Shown: piece by piece, positions 57,989 through 64,000 of the stretch
Position numbering within the stretch: position 1 is the stretch's first letter
How the letters are laid out: each line of letters starts with the position of its first letter
From: Bordetella genomosp. 13
GTDB lineage: Bacteria; Pseudomonadota; Gammaproteobacteria; Burkholderiales; Burkholderiaceae_B
Length of the DNA stretch: 64,000 bases
Reading direction: 5' to 3'
Assembly: GCF_007679965.1 (NCBI RefSeq)
Contig: NZ_VEHL01000012.1
Coordinates: 124,001-188,000 of the forward strand
The notes under the pieces: model-generated
What the model saw: only the letters and a program-made list of their open reading frames with translations
What the model was told of the DNA's origin: nothing
Database searches by the model: none
Position numbers and translations under genes: made by a program

Positions 57989-58393
57989 GATTGATTGGCT
58001 CCTGATTACAGCATGTCATAGGGAGGAAAGGGCCCTGTGCATCATTGGCGGTGGGCAAAACGGGCACTTCGAAGCGCCACTCGTTCTTGGGTGGTCCAGC
58101 TTGTTTTGGAAGCGCGAATGGTAATGGAGGGGGGGCCGACTGAGAACCCTGCTTGTTATGGTATTTGTCAGGGTTTTCCCGCGAATTAGGGAACTCTCGG
58201 GTCTATTTGGACGCGCGAAACGCGATTTGATGGCCCAATGAAAGCTTAGTGAAAGCAGAAAGAAAGCTGTTGGAAAGCCGTTGAGAGGCCGGTGCAAGCA
58301 TGCTTTCAACACAGAATCCTACCGGATATTGCGCTTGCTCTCCGTCTTTTGGTTGGGCCCCGATCGACGCGCTCTTGGTATACGATAGCGCCC
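57989..58393. other. Noncoding control region between tctB (minus) and the zapB-like gene (plus)
   Basis: No supported gene. The sequence is less GC-rich than its surroundings. It contains the tctB ribosome site (minus strand, 57997-58003), the phased GAAAGC array at 58240-58278, and a -10-like TATACGAT at 58379-58386 immediately before the zapB-like start. The short distance from that -10 to the ATG implies a very short or absent leader. Confidence 0.55.
58240..58278. repeat. Four GAAAGC direct repeats with exact 11-bp period
   Basis: GAAAGC starts at 58240, 58251, 58262 and 58273, each followed by five variable bases (TTAGT, AGAAA, TGTTG, CGTTG). On the opposite strand this reads GCTTTC-N5 four times. 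Copies spaced by one helical turn are characteristic of OmpR-family regulator sites. It is 252 bases from tctB and 116 from the zapB-like gene, so the target promoter is not certain. Confidence 0.75.
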
Positions 58394-58813
58394 ATGCTGC
58401 AAGACCTCGATCATCTCGCCGCCCGTCTCGGGCAACTGGTGCAGCGCACGCGACAGCTGCATGCCGAGCGCGATGCGCTGCGCGTACGCCTGAACGACAG
58501 CGAGGCGCAACAGCGCGCGCTGCTGCAGCGCTGCGCCGACCGCGACGCCGAACTCCAGGCCCTGCGTGAACGCCTGCAGGCGCACGACACCGCCGCCACT
58601 GAATTGAAGGCCGATGCCCGCCAGGTGGAAGAGTCCCTGCGCCAGCAACTGGCCCAGGAAACCGCCCAGCGCCAGGCGCTCGAGGCGCATGCCCAGGCGC
58701 GCGACTCCGACATGCAGCGGCTGCGCAATGCCGCTTCCACCGCACGCGAACGCATCGACGCCGTGCTGGCCCGCTTGCCGGGCGGCGGCGCTTCCATAGG
58801 AGAACAACCCTGA
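58394..58813 (+). CDS. Coiled-coil protein preceding zapA (ZapB/TIGR02449-like)
   Basis: A 139-residue, almost entirely alpha-helical protein rich in Leu, Ala, Arg, Gln and Glu. Heptad-like stretches run from about residue 5 to 130 (LVQRTRQLHAERDALRVRLN and DAELQALRERLQAHDT). It ends one base into the zapA start codon (TGATG), so the two are translated together. In related betaproteobacteria a ZapB-like division protein gene occupies this place. Conservation of coiled-coils alone is weak evidence, so the name is tentative. Confidence 0.72.
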   Translation: MLQDLDHLAARLGQLVQRTRQLHAERDALRVRLNDSEAQQRALLQRCADRDAELQALRERLQAHDTAATELKADARQVEESLRQQLAQETAQRQALEAHAQARDSDMQRLRNAASTARERIDAVLARLPGGGASIGEQP

Positions 58814-59124
58814 TGGAACGCCTCGACGTCTCTATCCTGGGCCGCGACTATTCCCTGGCCTGCTCCGCCGAGGAAAAGCCCACGCTGCTGGCCGCCGTGC
58901 GCCACGTCGACCAGCTCATGCTGCGCATCCAGGGCACCGGCAAGATCACCAGCAACGAACGCATCGCCGTCATGGCGGCGCTGTCCATCGCCGGCGAACT
59001 GCTGGGCATGAAGGCGCCCGACGGCCCGCTGGGCGGTTTGGCGGTTGGCGACTTCAAGCGTAAAATCGACGAGATGAATGGCATGCTGGACGACGCGCTC
59101 TCCGGCCAGGAAAAGCTGCTTTAA
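58813..59124 (+). CDS. zapA: Cell division protein ZapA
   Basis: A 103-residue protein that crosslinks FtsZ filaments. The N-terminal MERLDVSILGRDYSLACSAEE matches the ZapA globular head, and the C-terminal half (about 55-103) is the dimerising helix. Its ATG overlaps the preceding stop by one base. The gene is followed by the 6S RNA gene, as in many proteobacteria. Confidence 0.95.
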   Translation: MERLDVSILGRDYSLACSAEEKPTLLAAVRHVDQLMLRIQGTGKITSNERIAVMAALSIAGELLGMKAPDGPLGGLAVGDFKRKIDEMNGMLDDALSGQEKLL

Positions 59125-59161
59125 GCTACGTCCTGAAGCAACACTGCCAACATTCTTGCTG

Positions 59162-59167
59162 TATTCT
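59162..59167 (+). promoter_or_regulatory. Candidate -10 element of the 6S RNA promoter
   Basis: TATTCT lies 7-12 bases before the predicted 6S 5' end near 59174. No good -35 hexamer is seen at 17 bases. Confidence 0.45.
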
Positions 59168-59173
59168 CGGTTT

Positions 59174-59355
59174 GTCCCTGCCGTGTTCGTGACTCGGCCA
59201 TACATTCTCTGAACCTATGTCTTACGGCATATAGGTTGCGAGAGTGCGGAACTGGAGTGATCGTCTCTCCGTAGACGAACCCGATGTTCTGCCAATCGCG
59301 GCCGACTTGAACCTCAGGGTTCGAGATGCCGGCCTAGACGGCACAGGCGGGGCAT
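59174..59355 (+). ncRNA. ssrS: 6S RNA (SsrS)
   Basis: A roughly 180-base region directly downstream of zapA, the conserved location of ssrS. The 5' part GTCCCTGCCGTGTTCGT and the 3' part (GATGCCGGCC, then GACGGCACAGGCGGGGC) can form the long closing stem. A 3' hairpin ACTTGAACC-TCA-GGGTTCGAG resembles the TTGAACC...GGTTCAAG hairpin of E. coli 6S RNA. The central open bubble would mimic a melted promoter and hold sigma70 RNA polymerase. Ends are estimated from pairing and may be off by several bases. Confidence 0.85.
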
Positions 59356-59392
59356 CTATTCGGCGGCCTGCGTTTCGCAGGTCCGCCCATCT

Positions 59393-59426
59393 CGGCGGCG
59401 GCTTCTGGCCGCCGTGTTTCTTTCTC
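59393..59426 (+). terminator. Candidate terminator between 6S RNA and the SIMPL-domain gene
   Basis: CGGCGGC and GCCGCCG pair around 8 bases, followed by TGTTTCTTTCT. Another hairpin with arms CCTGCG/CGCAGG lies just upstream (59366-59380). These could end 6S transcription, or act as a leaky attenuator if the next gene is cotranscribed. Confidence 0.55.
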
Positions 59427-59440
59427 CACAGGGTTCCCTC

Positions 59441-60241
59441 ATGTCCAGACTCCCCGCGTTTCTGTCGAACAAGCTCGCCCTCGCGTGCCGCACGGCATTG
59501 GCCCTGAGCCTGCTTTCCAGTGCCGTGGCCGCGGCCCAGCCGGCGGCGCCTTCGCCCGTGGCGCCCACCGCCGAGCCCCAGGCCCGCCCCGAGCCCGGCG
59601 CCGAACATGGAAGGGAAGGCCGCGCGCCGCGCATGACGCTGCAGGCATCGGCTTCCACCGAGGTCATGCAGGACACCGTGCGCATCTCGCTGTCGGCCGA
59701 GGTCGACGGGCCCGACCAGCCCACCGCAGGCCAGCGCCTGACGAAGGCGCTGGAAGACGCGGTCAAGCGCGCCAAGGGCACCGAAGGCGTGGACGTGCGT
59801 ACGGGCGGCTTCAATGTGTGGCCCAACACCGACAACAAGGGCAAGGTCACCAGTTGGCGCGGCCAGGGCGAGATCGTGCTGCAGTCCAAGGACTTCGCCA
59901 AGGCGTCCGCGCTGGCGTCAAAGCTCAGCGACAAGACCGCCATCTCCAACATCGGCTTCATGCTGTCGCGCGAGGCGCGCGAAGCCGAAGAGCGCAAGCT
60001 GCTGACTCAGGCCGCGCAGGCCTTCCGCGAGCGCGCGGTGGCCGCGTCCGGCGCGTTCGGCTTCTCGGGCTATCGGATCGTGCGTCTCGATCTTGACGGC
60101 GCCGGCGCCGCGCAACCCATGGCTCGGGCGCCCGCGCCCATGATGATGGCCAAGGGCGCCGATGCCCGCGCCGACGTTCCGCTGGAAGCCGGCGAGGTCA
60201 CCGTGACCGTGTCGGTCACTGGGACGATTTCCTTGCAGTAA
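59441..60241 (+). CDS. SIMPL (DUF541) domain periplasmic protein
   Basis: A 266-residue secreted protein. The signal peptide (about 1-33, ending AVAAAQPAA) is followed by a Pro/Glu-rich linker and the SIMPL domain from about 65. Landmarks are TLQASASTEVMQDTVRISLS, RTGGFNVWPNTDNKGKVTSW, and a conserved REAEERKLLTQAAQAFRERA helix. SIMPL proteins are associated with outer-membrane integrity or oxidative stress; function here is unknown. It starts 85 bases after the 6S RNA, where other bacteria have ygfA, raising the possibility of joint transcription. Its 3' end overlaps the opposing lgt by 26 bases. Confidence 0.88.
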   Translation: MSRLPAFLSNKLALACRTALALSLLSSAVAAAQPAAPSPVAPTAEPQARPEPGAEHGREGRAPRMTLQASASTEVMQDTVRISLSAEVDGPDQPTAGQRLTKALEDAVKRAKGTEGVDVRTGGFNVWPNTDNKGKVTSWRGQGEIVLQSKDFAKASALASKLSDKTAISNIGFMLSREAREAEERKLLTQAAQAFRERAVAASGAFGFSGYRIVRLDLDGAGAAQPMARAPAPMMMAKGADARADVPLEAGEVTVTVSVTGTISLQ

Positions 60242-61007
60242 ACCAGGCGAACATGGCCGCGCCGATGATCACCATCGGCAGCGACAGCCATTGCCCCATG
60301 CTCAGGCCGGCCGCCAGCAGGCCCAGGAAGCCGTCGGGTTCACGGGTGAATTCCACCAGGAAGCGGAACAGCCCGTAGAAGATCAGGAACAGCGCGCTGA
60401 CCTGGCCGGTCTTGCGCGGCTTGGCCGAGAAGCCCCACAGGATCAGGAACAGCACGATCCCTTCCAGGCCCAACTCGTACAACTGGGACGGGTGGCGCGC
60501 CAGTCCGTCGCCGGACTGCGGAAACACCATGGCCCACGGCACGTCCGTGGGGCGGCCCCACAATTCGCCGTTGATGAAGTTGCCCAGCCGACCCGCGGCC
60601 AGCGCCGGTGGGATCAGCGGCGCCACGAAGTCGCTGAGCGTGAACAGCGACACGCCTTTCTTGCGCGCGAACAGGAACATCACGAGGATCACGCCCAGCA
60701 GGCCGCCGTGGAAGGACATGCCGCCTTCCCACAGGTAGAAGATCTCCAGCGGATGCGACAGGTAATGCGTGGGCTTGTAGAACAGCACGTAGCCCAGGCG
60801 CCCGCCCAGCACCACGCCCAGCACCGTATAGAACGTCAGGTCTTCCAGGTCGCGCACGGTCAGGAACGTGGTGTGGCCGCGCACGATGCGCCAGCGGCCC
60901 AGCAGATAGGCGCTGGCAAAGCCCACCAGGTACATCAGCCCATACCAATGGACCGCGAGCGGCCCGATGCGGATGGCGATGGGATCGAATTGGGGATACT
61001 GAAGCAT
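60216..61007 (-). CDS. lgt: Prolipoprotein diacylglyceryl transferase
   Basis: A 263-residue inner-membrane enzyme that transfers diacylglycerol from phosphatidylglycerol to the lipobox Cys of prolipoproteins. The Lgt signature GRLGNFINGELWGRPTD is intact, with GGMSFHGGLLG and the early AVHWYGLMYLVGF. About seven helices can be traced. ATG 61007 is chosen to give the typical MLQYPQFDPIA start. It is divergent from ilvD, with about 100 bases between. Confidence 0.96.
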   Translation of the reverse strand: MLQYPQFDPIAIRIGPLAVHWYGLMYLVGFASAYLLGRWRIVRGHTTFLTVRDLEDLTFYTVLGVVLGGRLGYVLFYKPTHYLSHPLEIFYLWEGGMSFHGGLLGVILVMFLFARKKGVSLFTLSDFVAPLIPPALAAGRLGNFINGELWGRPTDVPWAMVFPQSGDGLARHPSQLYELGLEGIVLFLILWGFSAKPRKTGQVSALFLIFYGLFRFLVEFTREPDGFLGLLAAGLSMGQWLSLPMVIIGAAMFAWFTARKSSQ

Positions 61008-61105
61008 GTTCCGCCCGGCAGAAAAAGTTGTCCGATAATAACCGGCAGGCGCCCGGGGCCGGCCGCCGCGTTGCAGGCAAATCAAACCCGCCAGGAGACC
61101 AGACC

Positions 61106-62794
61106 ATGCCGCACAACGAACGTTCCCGCCACATCACCCATGGCGTCGCGCGCGCGCCGAATCGCGCAATGTACTACGCGCTCGGTTACCGCGAAGCCGA
61201 TTTCGACAACCCCATGATCGGCGTGGCCAACGGACATTCCACCATCACGCCCTGCAACAGCGGCCTGCAGCGTCTGGCCGACGCGGCCATCGAGGCCGTG
61301 CGCGCCTCCAAGGCCAATCCGCAGGTCTTCGGCACGCCCACCATTTCCGACGGCATGTCGATGGGCACCGAGGGCATGAAGTACTCACTGGTCTCGCGGG
61401 AAGTCATCGCCGACTGTATCGAGACCGCCGCGCAGGGGCAGTGGATGGACGGCGTGGTGGTCATCGGCGGCTGCGACAAGAACATGCCTGGCGGCATGAT
61501 CGCGCTGGCGCGCATGAATGTGCCCGGCATCTATGTGTACGGCGGCACCATCAAGCCGGGCCGCTACCAGGGCAAGGATCTCACCATCGTGTCGGTATTC
61601 GAGGCCGTAGGCGAATTCACCATGGGCCGCATGGACGAGCACGACTTCAAGCAGATCGAGCAGTGCGCCATTCCCGGCTCGGGCTCGTGCGGCGGCATGT
61701 ATACCGCCAACACAATGAGCTCGGCCTTCGAGGCCATGGGCATGAGCCTGCCATATTCCAGCACCATGGCCAACGAGGACGAGGAAAAGGTCGCGTCGGC
61801 CGCCGAGTCGGCGCGCGTGCTGGTCGATGCCGTGCGGCGTGGCGTGCGGCCGCGCGACATCATCACCCGCCGGTCCATCGAGAACGCCGTGTCCGTCATC
61901 ATGGCCACGGGCGGCTCCACCAACGCCGTGCTGCACTTCCTGGCCATCGCGCATGCTGCCGAAGTCGAATGGACCATCGACGACTTCGAGCGCATCCGCC
62001 GCCGCGTGCCCGTCATCTGCGACCTGAAGCCCTCAGGCAAGTACGTCGCCACCGACCTGCATCGCGCGGGCGGCATTCCCCAGGTGATGAAGCTGTTGCT
62101 GGATGCCGGCCTGCTGCATGGCGACTGCATCACCATCACCGGCAAGACCATCGCCGAGACGCTGGCCGACGTGCCGTCGGTGCCGTCCGCCGACCAGGAC
62201 GTCATCATGCCGATGGACCGCGCGCTGTACCCGCAAGGCCACCTCGCCATCCTCAAGGGCAACCTGGCGCCGGAAGGCTGCGTGGCCAAGATCACCGGCC
62301 TGAAGAACCCCGTCATCACCGGCCCGGCCCGCGTCTTCGATTCCGAGGACGATGCCATGGCCGCCATCATGGCGCGCCAGATCCAGCATGGCGACGTGGT
62401 CGTCATCCGCTACGAGGGTCCGAAGGGCGGCCCGGGCATGCGCGAGATGCTCGCGCCCACCTCCGCGCTGATCGGGCAGGGGTTGGGCGAAACCGTGGGC
62501 TTGATCACCGACGGCCGCTTCTCGGGCGGCACCTGGGGCATGGTGGTGGGGCACGTCGCGCCCGAGGCCTACGTGGGCGGCGCCATCGCGCTGATCCGCG
62601 AGGGCGATTCGGTTACCATCGACGCCCACAAGCTGCTGCTGCAGCTCGATGTCGGCGACGAGGAATTGGCGGAGCGCCGCCGGCAATGGGTGGCGCCCAA
62701 GCCGCGCTACACGCGCGGCGTGCTTGCCAAGTTCGGCAGGCTTGCCAGTTCCGCCAGCCTTGGGGCAGTTACGGATGCATTCGATGAAGCCTAG
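61106..62794 (+). CDS. ilvD: Dihydroxy-acid dehydratase
   Basis: A 562-residue iron-sulfur dehydratase acting in branched-chain amino acid synthesis (2,3-dihydroxy-isovalerate to 2-oxoisovalerate). The conserved cysteines lie in TPCNSGL, GGCDKNMPGG and GSGSCGGMYTANTM, the cluster ligands of the family. TDGRFSGGTWGMVVGHVAPEA near the C-terminus is also diagnostic. The length suits the shorter (IlvD/EDD fold, [2Fe-2S]-like) clade. ATG 61106 follows CAGGAGACC. The next gene starts inside its last codons. Confidence 0.96.
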   Translation: MPHNERSRHITHGVARAPNRAMYYALGYREADFDNPMIGVANGHSTITPCNSGLQRLADAAIEAVRASKANPQVFGTPTISDGMSMGTEGMKYSLVSREVIADCIETAAQGQWMDGVVVIGGCDKNMPGGMIALARMNVPGIYVYGGTIKPGRYQGKDLTIVSVFEAVGEFTMGRMDEHDFKQIEQCAIPGSGSCGGMYTANTMSSAFEAMGMSLPYSSTMANEDEEKVASAAESARVLVDAVRRGVRPRDIITRRSIENAVSVIMATGGSTNAVLHFLAIAHAAEVEWTIDDFERIRRRVPVICDLKPSGKYVATDLHRAGGIPQVMKLLLDAGLLHGDCITITGKTIAETLADVPSVPSADQDVIMPMDRALYPQGHLAILKGNLAPEGCVAKITGLKNPVITGPARVFDSEDDAMAAIMARQIQHGDVVVIRYEGPKGGPGMREMLAPTSALIGQGLGETVGLITDGRFSGGTWGMVVGHVAPEAYVGGAIALIREGDSVTIDAHKLLLQLDVGDEELAERRRQWVAPKPRYTRGVLAKFGRLASSASLGAVTDAFDEA

Positions 62795-63113
62795 GGTGGC
62801 GCTGGCCGCCCTGACCCTGCTGGCGGCCGGCGCCGCCGGCGCCCAGCAGGTGGATGGACAGAAACTCGCGGCAAGCAAGGCCTGTATGGCCTGTCACCAG
62901 GTGGACAGCAAACGCGTCGGGCCGCCGTTGCGCAGCGTCTCCGAACGCTATGCCGGCCAGCCCGAAGCGCTGGAGTACCTGGCCAACAAGATCCGCGGCG
63001 GCGGCCGCGGCGCCTGGGGCGCGGTGCCCATGCCGGCCCAGACGCACGTCAGCGAGCAGGACGCCAGGCAACTGGCCGAATGGGTGCTGTCCCTGGCGCC
63101 CGCCAAGCCCTAG
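62784..63113 (+). CDS. Class I c-type cytochrome (c551/c552-like)
   Basis: A 109-residue small periplasmic cytochrome. A signal peptide ends near Ala20 (GAAGA-QQVDG). The haem motif is CMACH (Cys34, Cys37, His38) and the distal ligand is probably the Met in GAVPMPAQ. The fold resembles c551/c552 electron donors to terminal oxidases, peroxidases or nitrite reductase. Start ATG 62784 lies inside ilvD, so translation is coupled; ATG 62775 is possible. Confidence 0.9.
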   Translation: MKPRVALAALTLLAAGAAGAQQVDGQKLAASKACMACHQVDSKRVGPPLRSVSERYAGQPEALEYLANKIRGGGRGAWGAVPMPAQTHVSEQDARQLAEWVLSLAPAKP

Positions 63114-63189
63114 CCTTGAAGCGGCGCGATATGCCCCCATGCTGCGGATTGGGCGCACGCCGCGTCTCGGCACACAGGAGTCATAGATC

Positions 63190-63747
63190 ATGTCCGAACT
63201 GAAAACCGCACCCGGCCACGAAGTCGCCATCCTCGGCGGCGGTTGCTTCTGGTGCGTAGAAGCCGTTTTCCAGGACCTGCGCGGCGTGACCAGCGTGTTG
63301 CCCGGCTACAGCGGCGGCCACGTCGATCATCCCACCTATGAGCAGGTCTGCGGCAAGCAGACCGGCCACATCGAGGTGGCGCGCATCGAGTTCGATCCGC
63401 AGGTGCTGTCCTACAGCGACCTGCTGCGCGTGTTCTTCGCCACGCACGATCCCACCACCCCGGGCCGCCAGGGCAACGACGTCGGTCCGCAGTACGAGTC
63501 GGCCATCTTCTGGCAGGACGACGCACAGCGCGAGCAGGCCCAGGCCGTCATCGCCGAGGTCGACGGGCAGCAAGTCTACGACGCGCCCATCGTCACCCAG
63601 CTGCTGGCCCCGGCCACCTTCTGGCAGGCCGAGGACTACCACCGCAATTACTTCAACTCGCATCCCGAGCAGGGCTACTGCCAGTTCGTGATAGCGCCCA
63701 AGGTGGCCAAGTTCCGCAAGCAGTTCCGCGACCGCCTGGTACGCTGA
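63190..63747 (+). CDS. msrA: Peptide methionine sulfoxide reductase MsrA
   Basis: A 185-residue repair enzyme reducing (S)-methionine sulfoxide in proteins. The catalytic motif GGGCFWC, with nucleophilic Cys19, is at the N-terminus. GYSGGHVDHPTYEQVCGKQTGHIE, HDPTTPGRQGNDVGPQYES and AEDYHRNYFN are conserved substrate-binding regions. A second Cys in the latter half (QGYCQF) may resolve the sulfenic acid. AGGAG precedes the ATG. It follows the cytochrome by 76 bases. Confidence 0.96.
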   Translation: MSELKTAPGHEVAILGGGCFWCVEAVFQDLRGVTSVLPGYSGGHVDHPTYEQVCGKQTGHIEVARIEFDPQVLSYSDLLRVFFATHDPTTPGRQGNDVGPQYESAIFWQDDAQREQAQAVIAEVDGQQVYDAPIVTQLLAPATFWQAEDYHRNYFNSHPEQGYCQFVIAPKVAKFRKQFRDRLVR

Positions 63748-63788
63748 CCCCCTTGCGTCGCAGCATCGCGGCCCGAGTCGGTATGTCT

Positions 63789-63817
63789 GGAATAGGACCT
63801 CTCTTGAGGCCCTATCC
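63789..63817. terminator. Stem-loop between msrA and the convergent hpd gene
   Basis: GGAATAGG-A-CCTC, loop TCTT, and GAGG-C-CCTATCC form a long hairpin with a single bulge. It lies between converging stop codons but lacks a T tract, so it is at most a weak bidirectional terminator. Confidence 0.45.
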
Positions 63818-63905
63818 CATGTAGGCTGCCGGGCGAACGACCTGGCCGCGTCTGCTTGCCGCCTGGCGAAGGAATGGCGAGCCGCCTCGCGCGGCCCGCC
63901 GCCGA

Positions 63906-64000
63906 TCACTCGACCGACTTCACCACGCCGCGGCGCATCTGGTCCAGTTCGATGGATTCGAACAGTGCCTTGAAGTTGCCTTCGCCAAACCCATCGTTGC
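63906..64000 (-). CDS. hpd: 4-hydroxyphenylpyruvate dioxygenase, C-terminal fragment (cut by window edge)
   Basis: Only the last 30 or so codons are visible, on the minus strand, ending in TGA at 63908-63906. The peptide NDGFGEGNFKALFESIELDQ followed by MRRGVV is the strongly conserved C-terminal helix of HPPD, including the GFGEGNFKALFESIE signature whose Glu is an iron ligand. HPPD turns 4-hydroxyphenylpyruvate into homogentisate in tyrosine degradation. Confidence 0.88.
   Translation of the reverse strand, partial: NDGFGEGNFKALFESIELDQMRRGVVKSVE

Noticed and set aside
1..64000. Mobile elements, prophage, integrase, toxin-antitoxin or defence genes
   Set aside because: I looked for transposase, integrase, terminase, restriction and toxin motifs in the predicted proteins and saw none; gene order is mostly of conserved blocks.

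Overview
The window is a very GC-rich chromosomal segment from a betaproteobacterium of the Burkholderiales, most likely the Bordetella/Achromobacter branch of the Alcaligenaceae. The grounds are two Bug-type periplasmic solute-binding proteins, two tripartite tricarboxylate transporter (TctBA) cassettes, a citrate-type TctDE two-component pair, a cluster resembling the Bordetella lipid A glucosamine (lgm) locus, and a betaproteobacterial zapA-6S RNA arrangement. The species cannot be fixed from the sequence alone. Almost every base is coding or short intergenic. I see no insertion sequence, prophage, CRISPR array or integrase.

Layout. 1-4 kb: a truncated chemoreceptor-like gene, an AraC regulator, a flavin reductase and a small hypothetical gene. 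3-5 kb: a NadQ-like regulator and nadC, with a palindromic operator between them. 5.2-8.6 kb: a Bug protein with an unusual linker, a TerB/DUF533 protein, an OsmC protein and fabI. 8.8-17.5 kb: the conserved mltD-gloB-methyltransferase-rnhA-dnaQ neighbourhood, interrupted by an RND efflux pair, followed by tRNA-Val(CAC). 17.8-21 kb: a LysR regulator, an enolase-superfamily enzyme and a second Bug protein, which look like an acid-sugar catabolic unit. 21-25.6 kb: a cell-envelope cluster (undecaprenyl-phosphate glycosyltransferase, ArnT-like transferase, GtrA-like protein, YdjC-type deacetylase, PACE efflux protein). 25.7-32 kb: hydrolase, LysR with cidAB, LysE and DMT exporters, and a MocR regulator. 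32-36 kb: a rhodanese-like protein, a universal stress protein behind a perfect FNR box, a stand-alone EF-G paralogue, tandem repeats and an MgtC protein. 36-38.8 kb: hydrolase, YbaK-type deacylase and a DMT transporter. 38.8-46.2 kb, minus strand: the complete ybgC-tolQRAB-pal-cpoB envelope operon and proS. 46.2-51.2 kb: rppH, tctD-tctE, tctB, tctA. 51.2-55.8 kb: LysR/azoR, a beta-hydroxyacid dehydrogenase and a gamma-glutamyltransferase homologue. 56-58 kb: a second tctBA. 58.4-64 kb: a zapB-like gene, zapA, 6S RNA, a SIMPL-domain gene, lgt, ilvD, a cytochrome c, msrA, and the last codons of hpd.

How the genes fit together. Housekeeping blocks (tol-pal, dnaQ-rnhA, lgt, ilvD, proS, fabI) alternate with small regulated transport or catabolic units, each next to its own regulator: NadQ-nadC, LysR-enolase-Bug, LysR-cidAB, MocR-DMT/LysE, LysR-azoR and TctDE-TctBA. 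Several intergenic operators can be read directly: the NadQ-like palindrome, MocR-like direct repeats, the FNR box, a 26-bp near-palindrome before the lgm-like operon, and four GAAAGC repeats at exactly 11-bp spacing before the second tctBA. I do not see a clearly new multi-gene system. The most novel material is in these regulatory arrays, in the organisation of the tct genes, and in the unexplained tandem repeats after the second EF-G gene.
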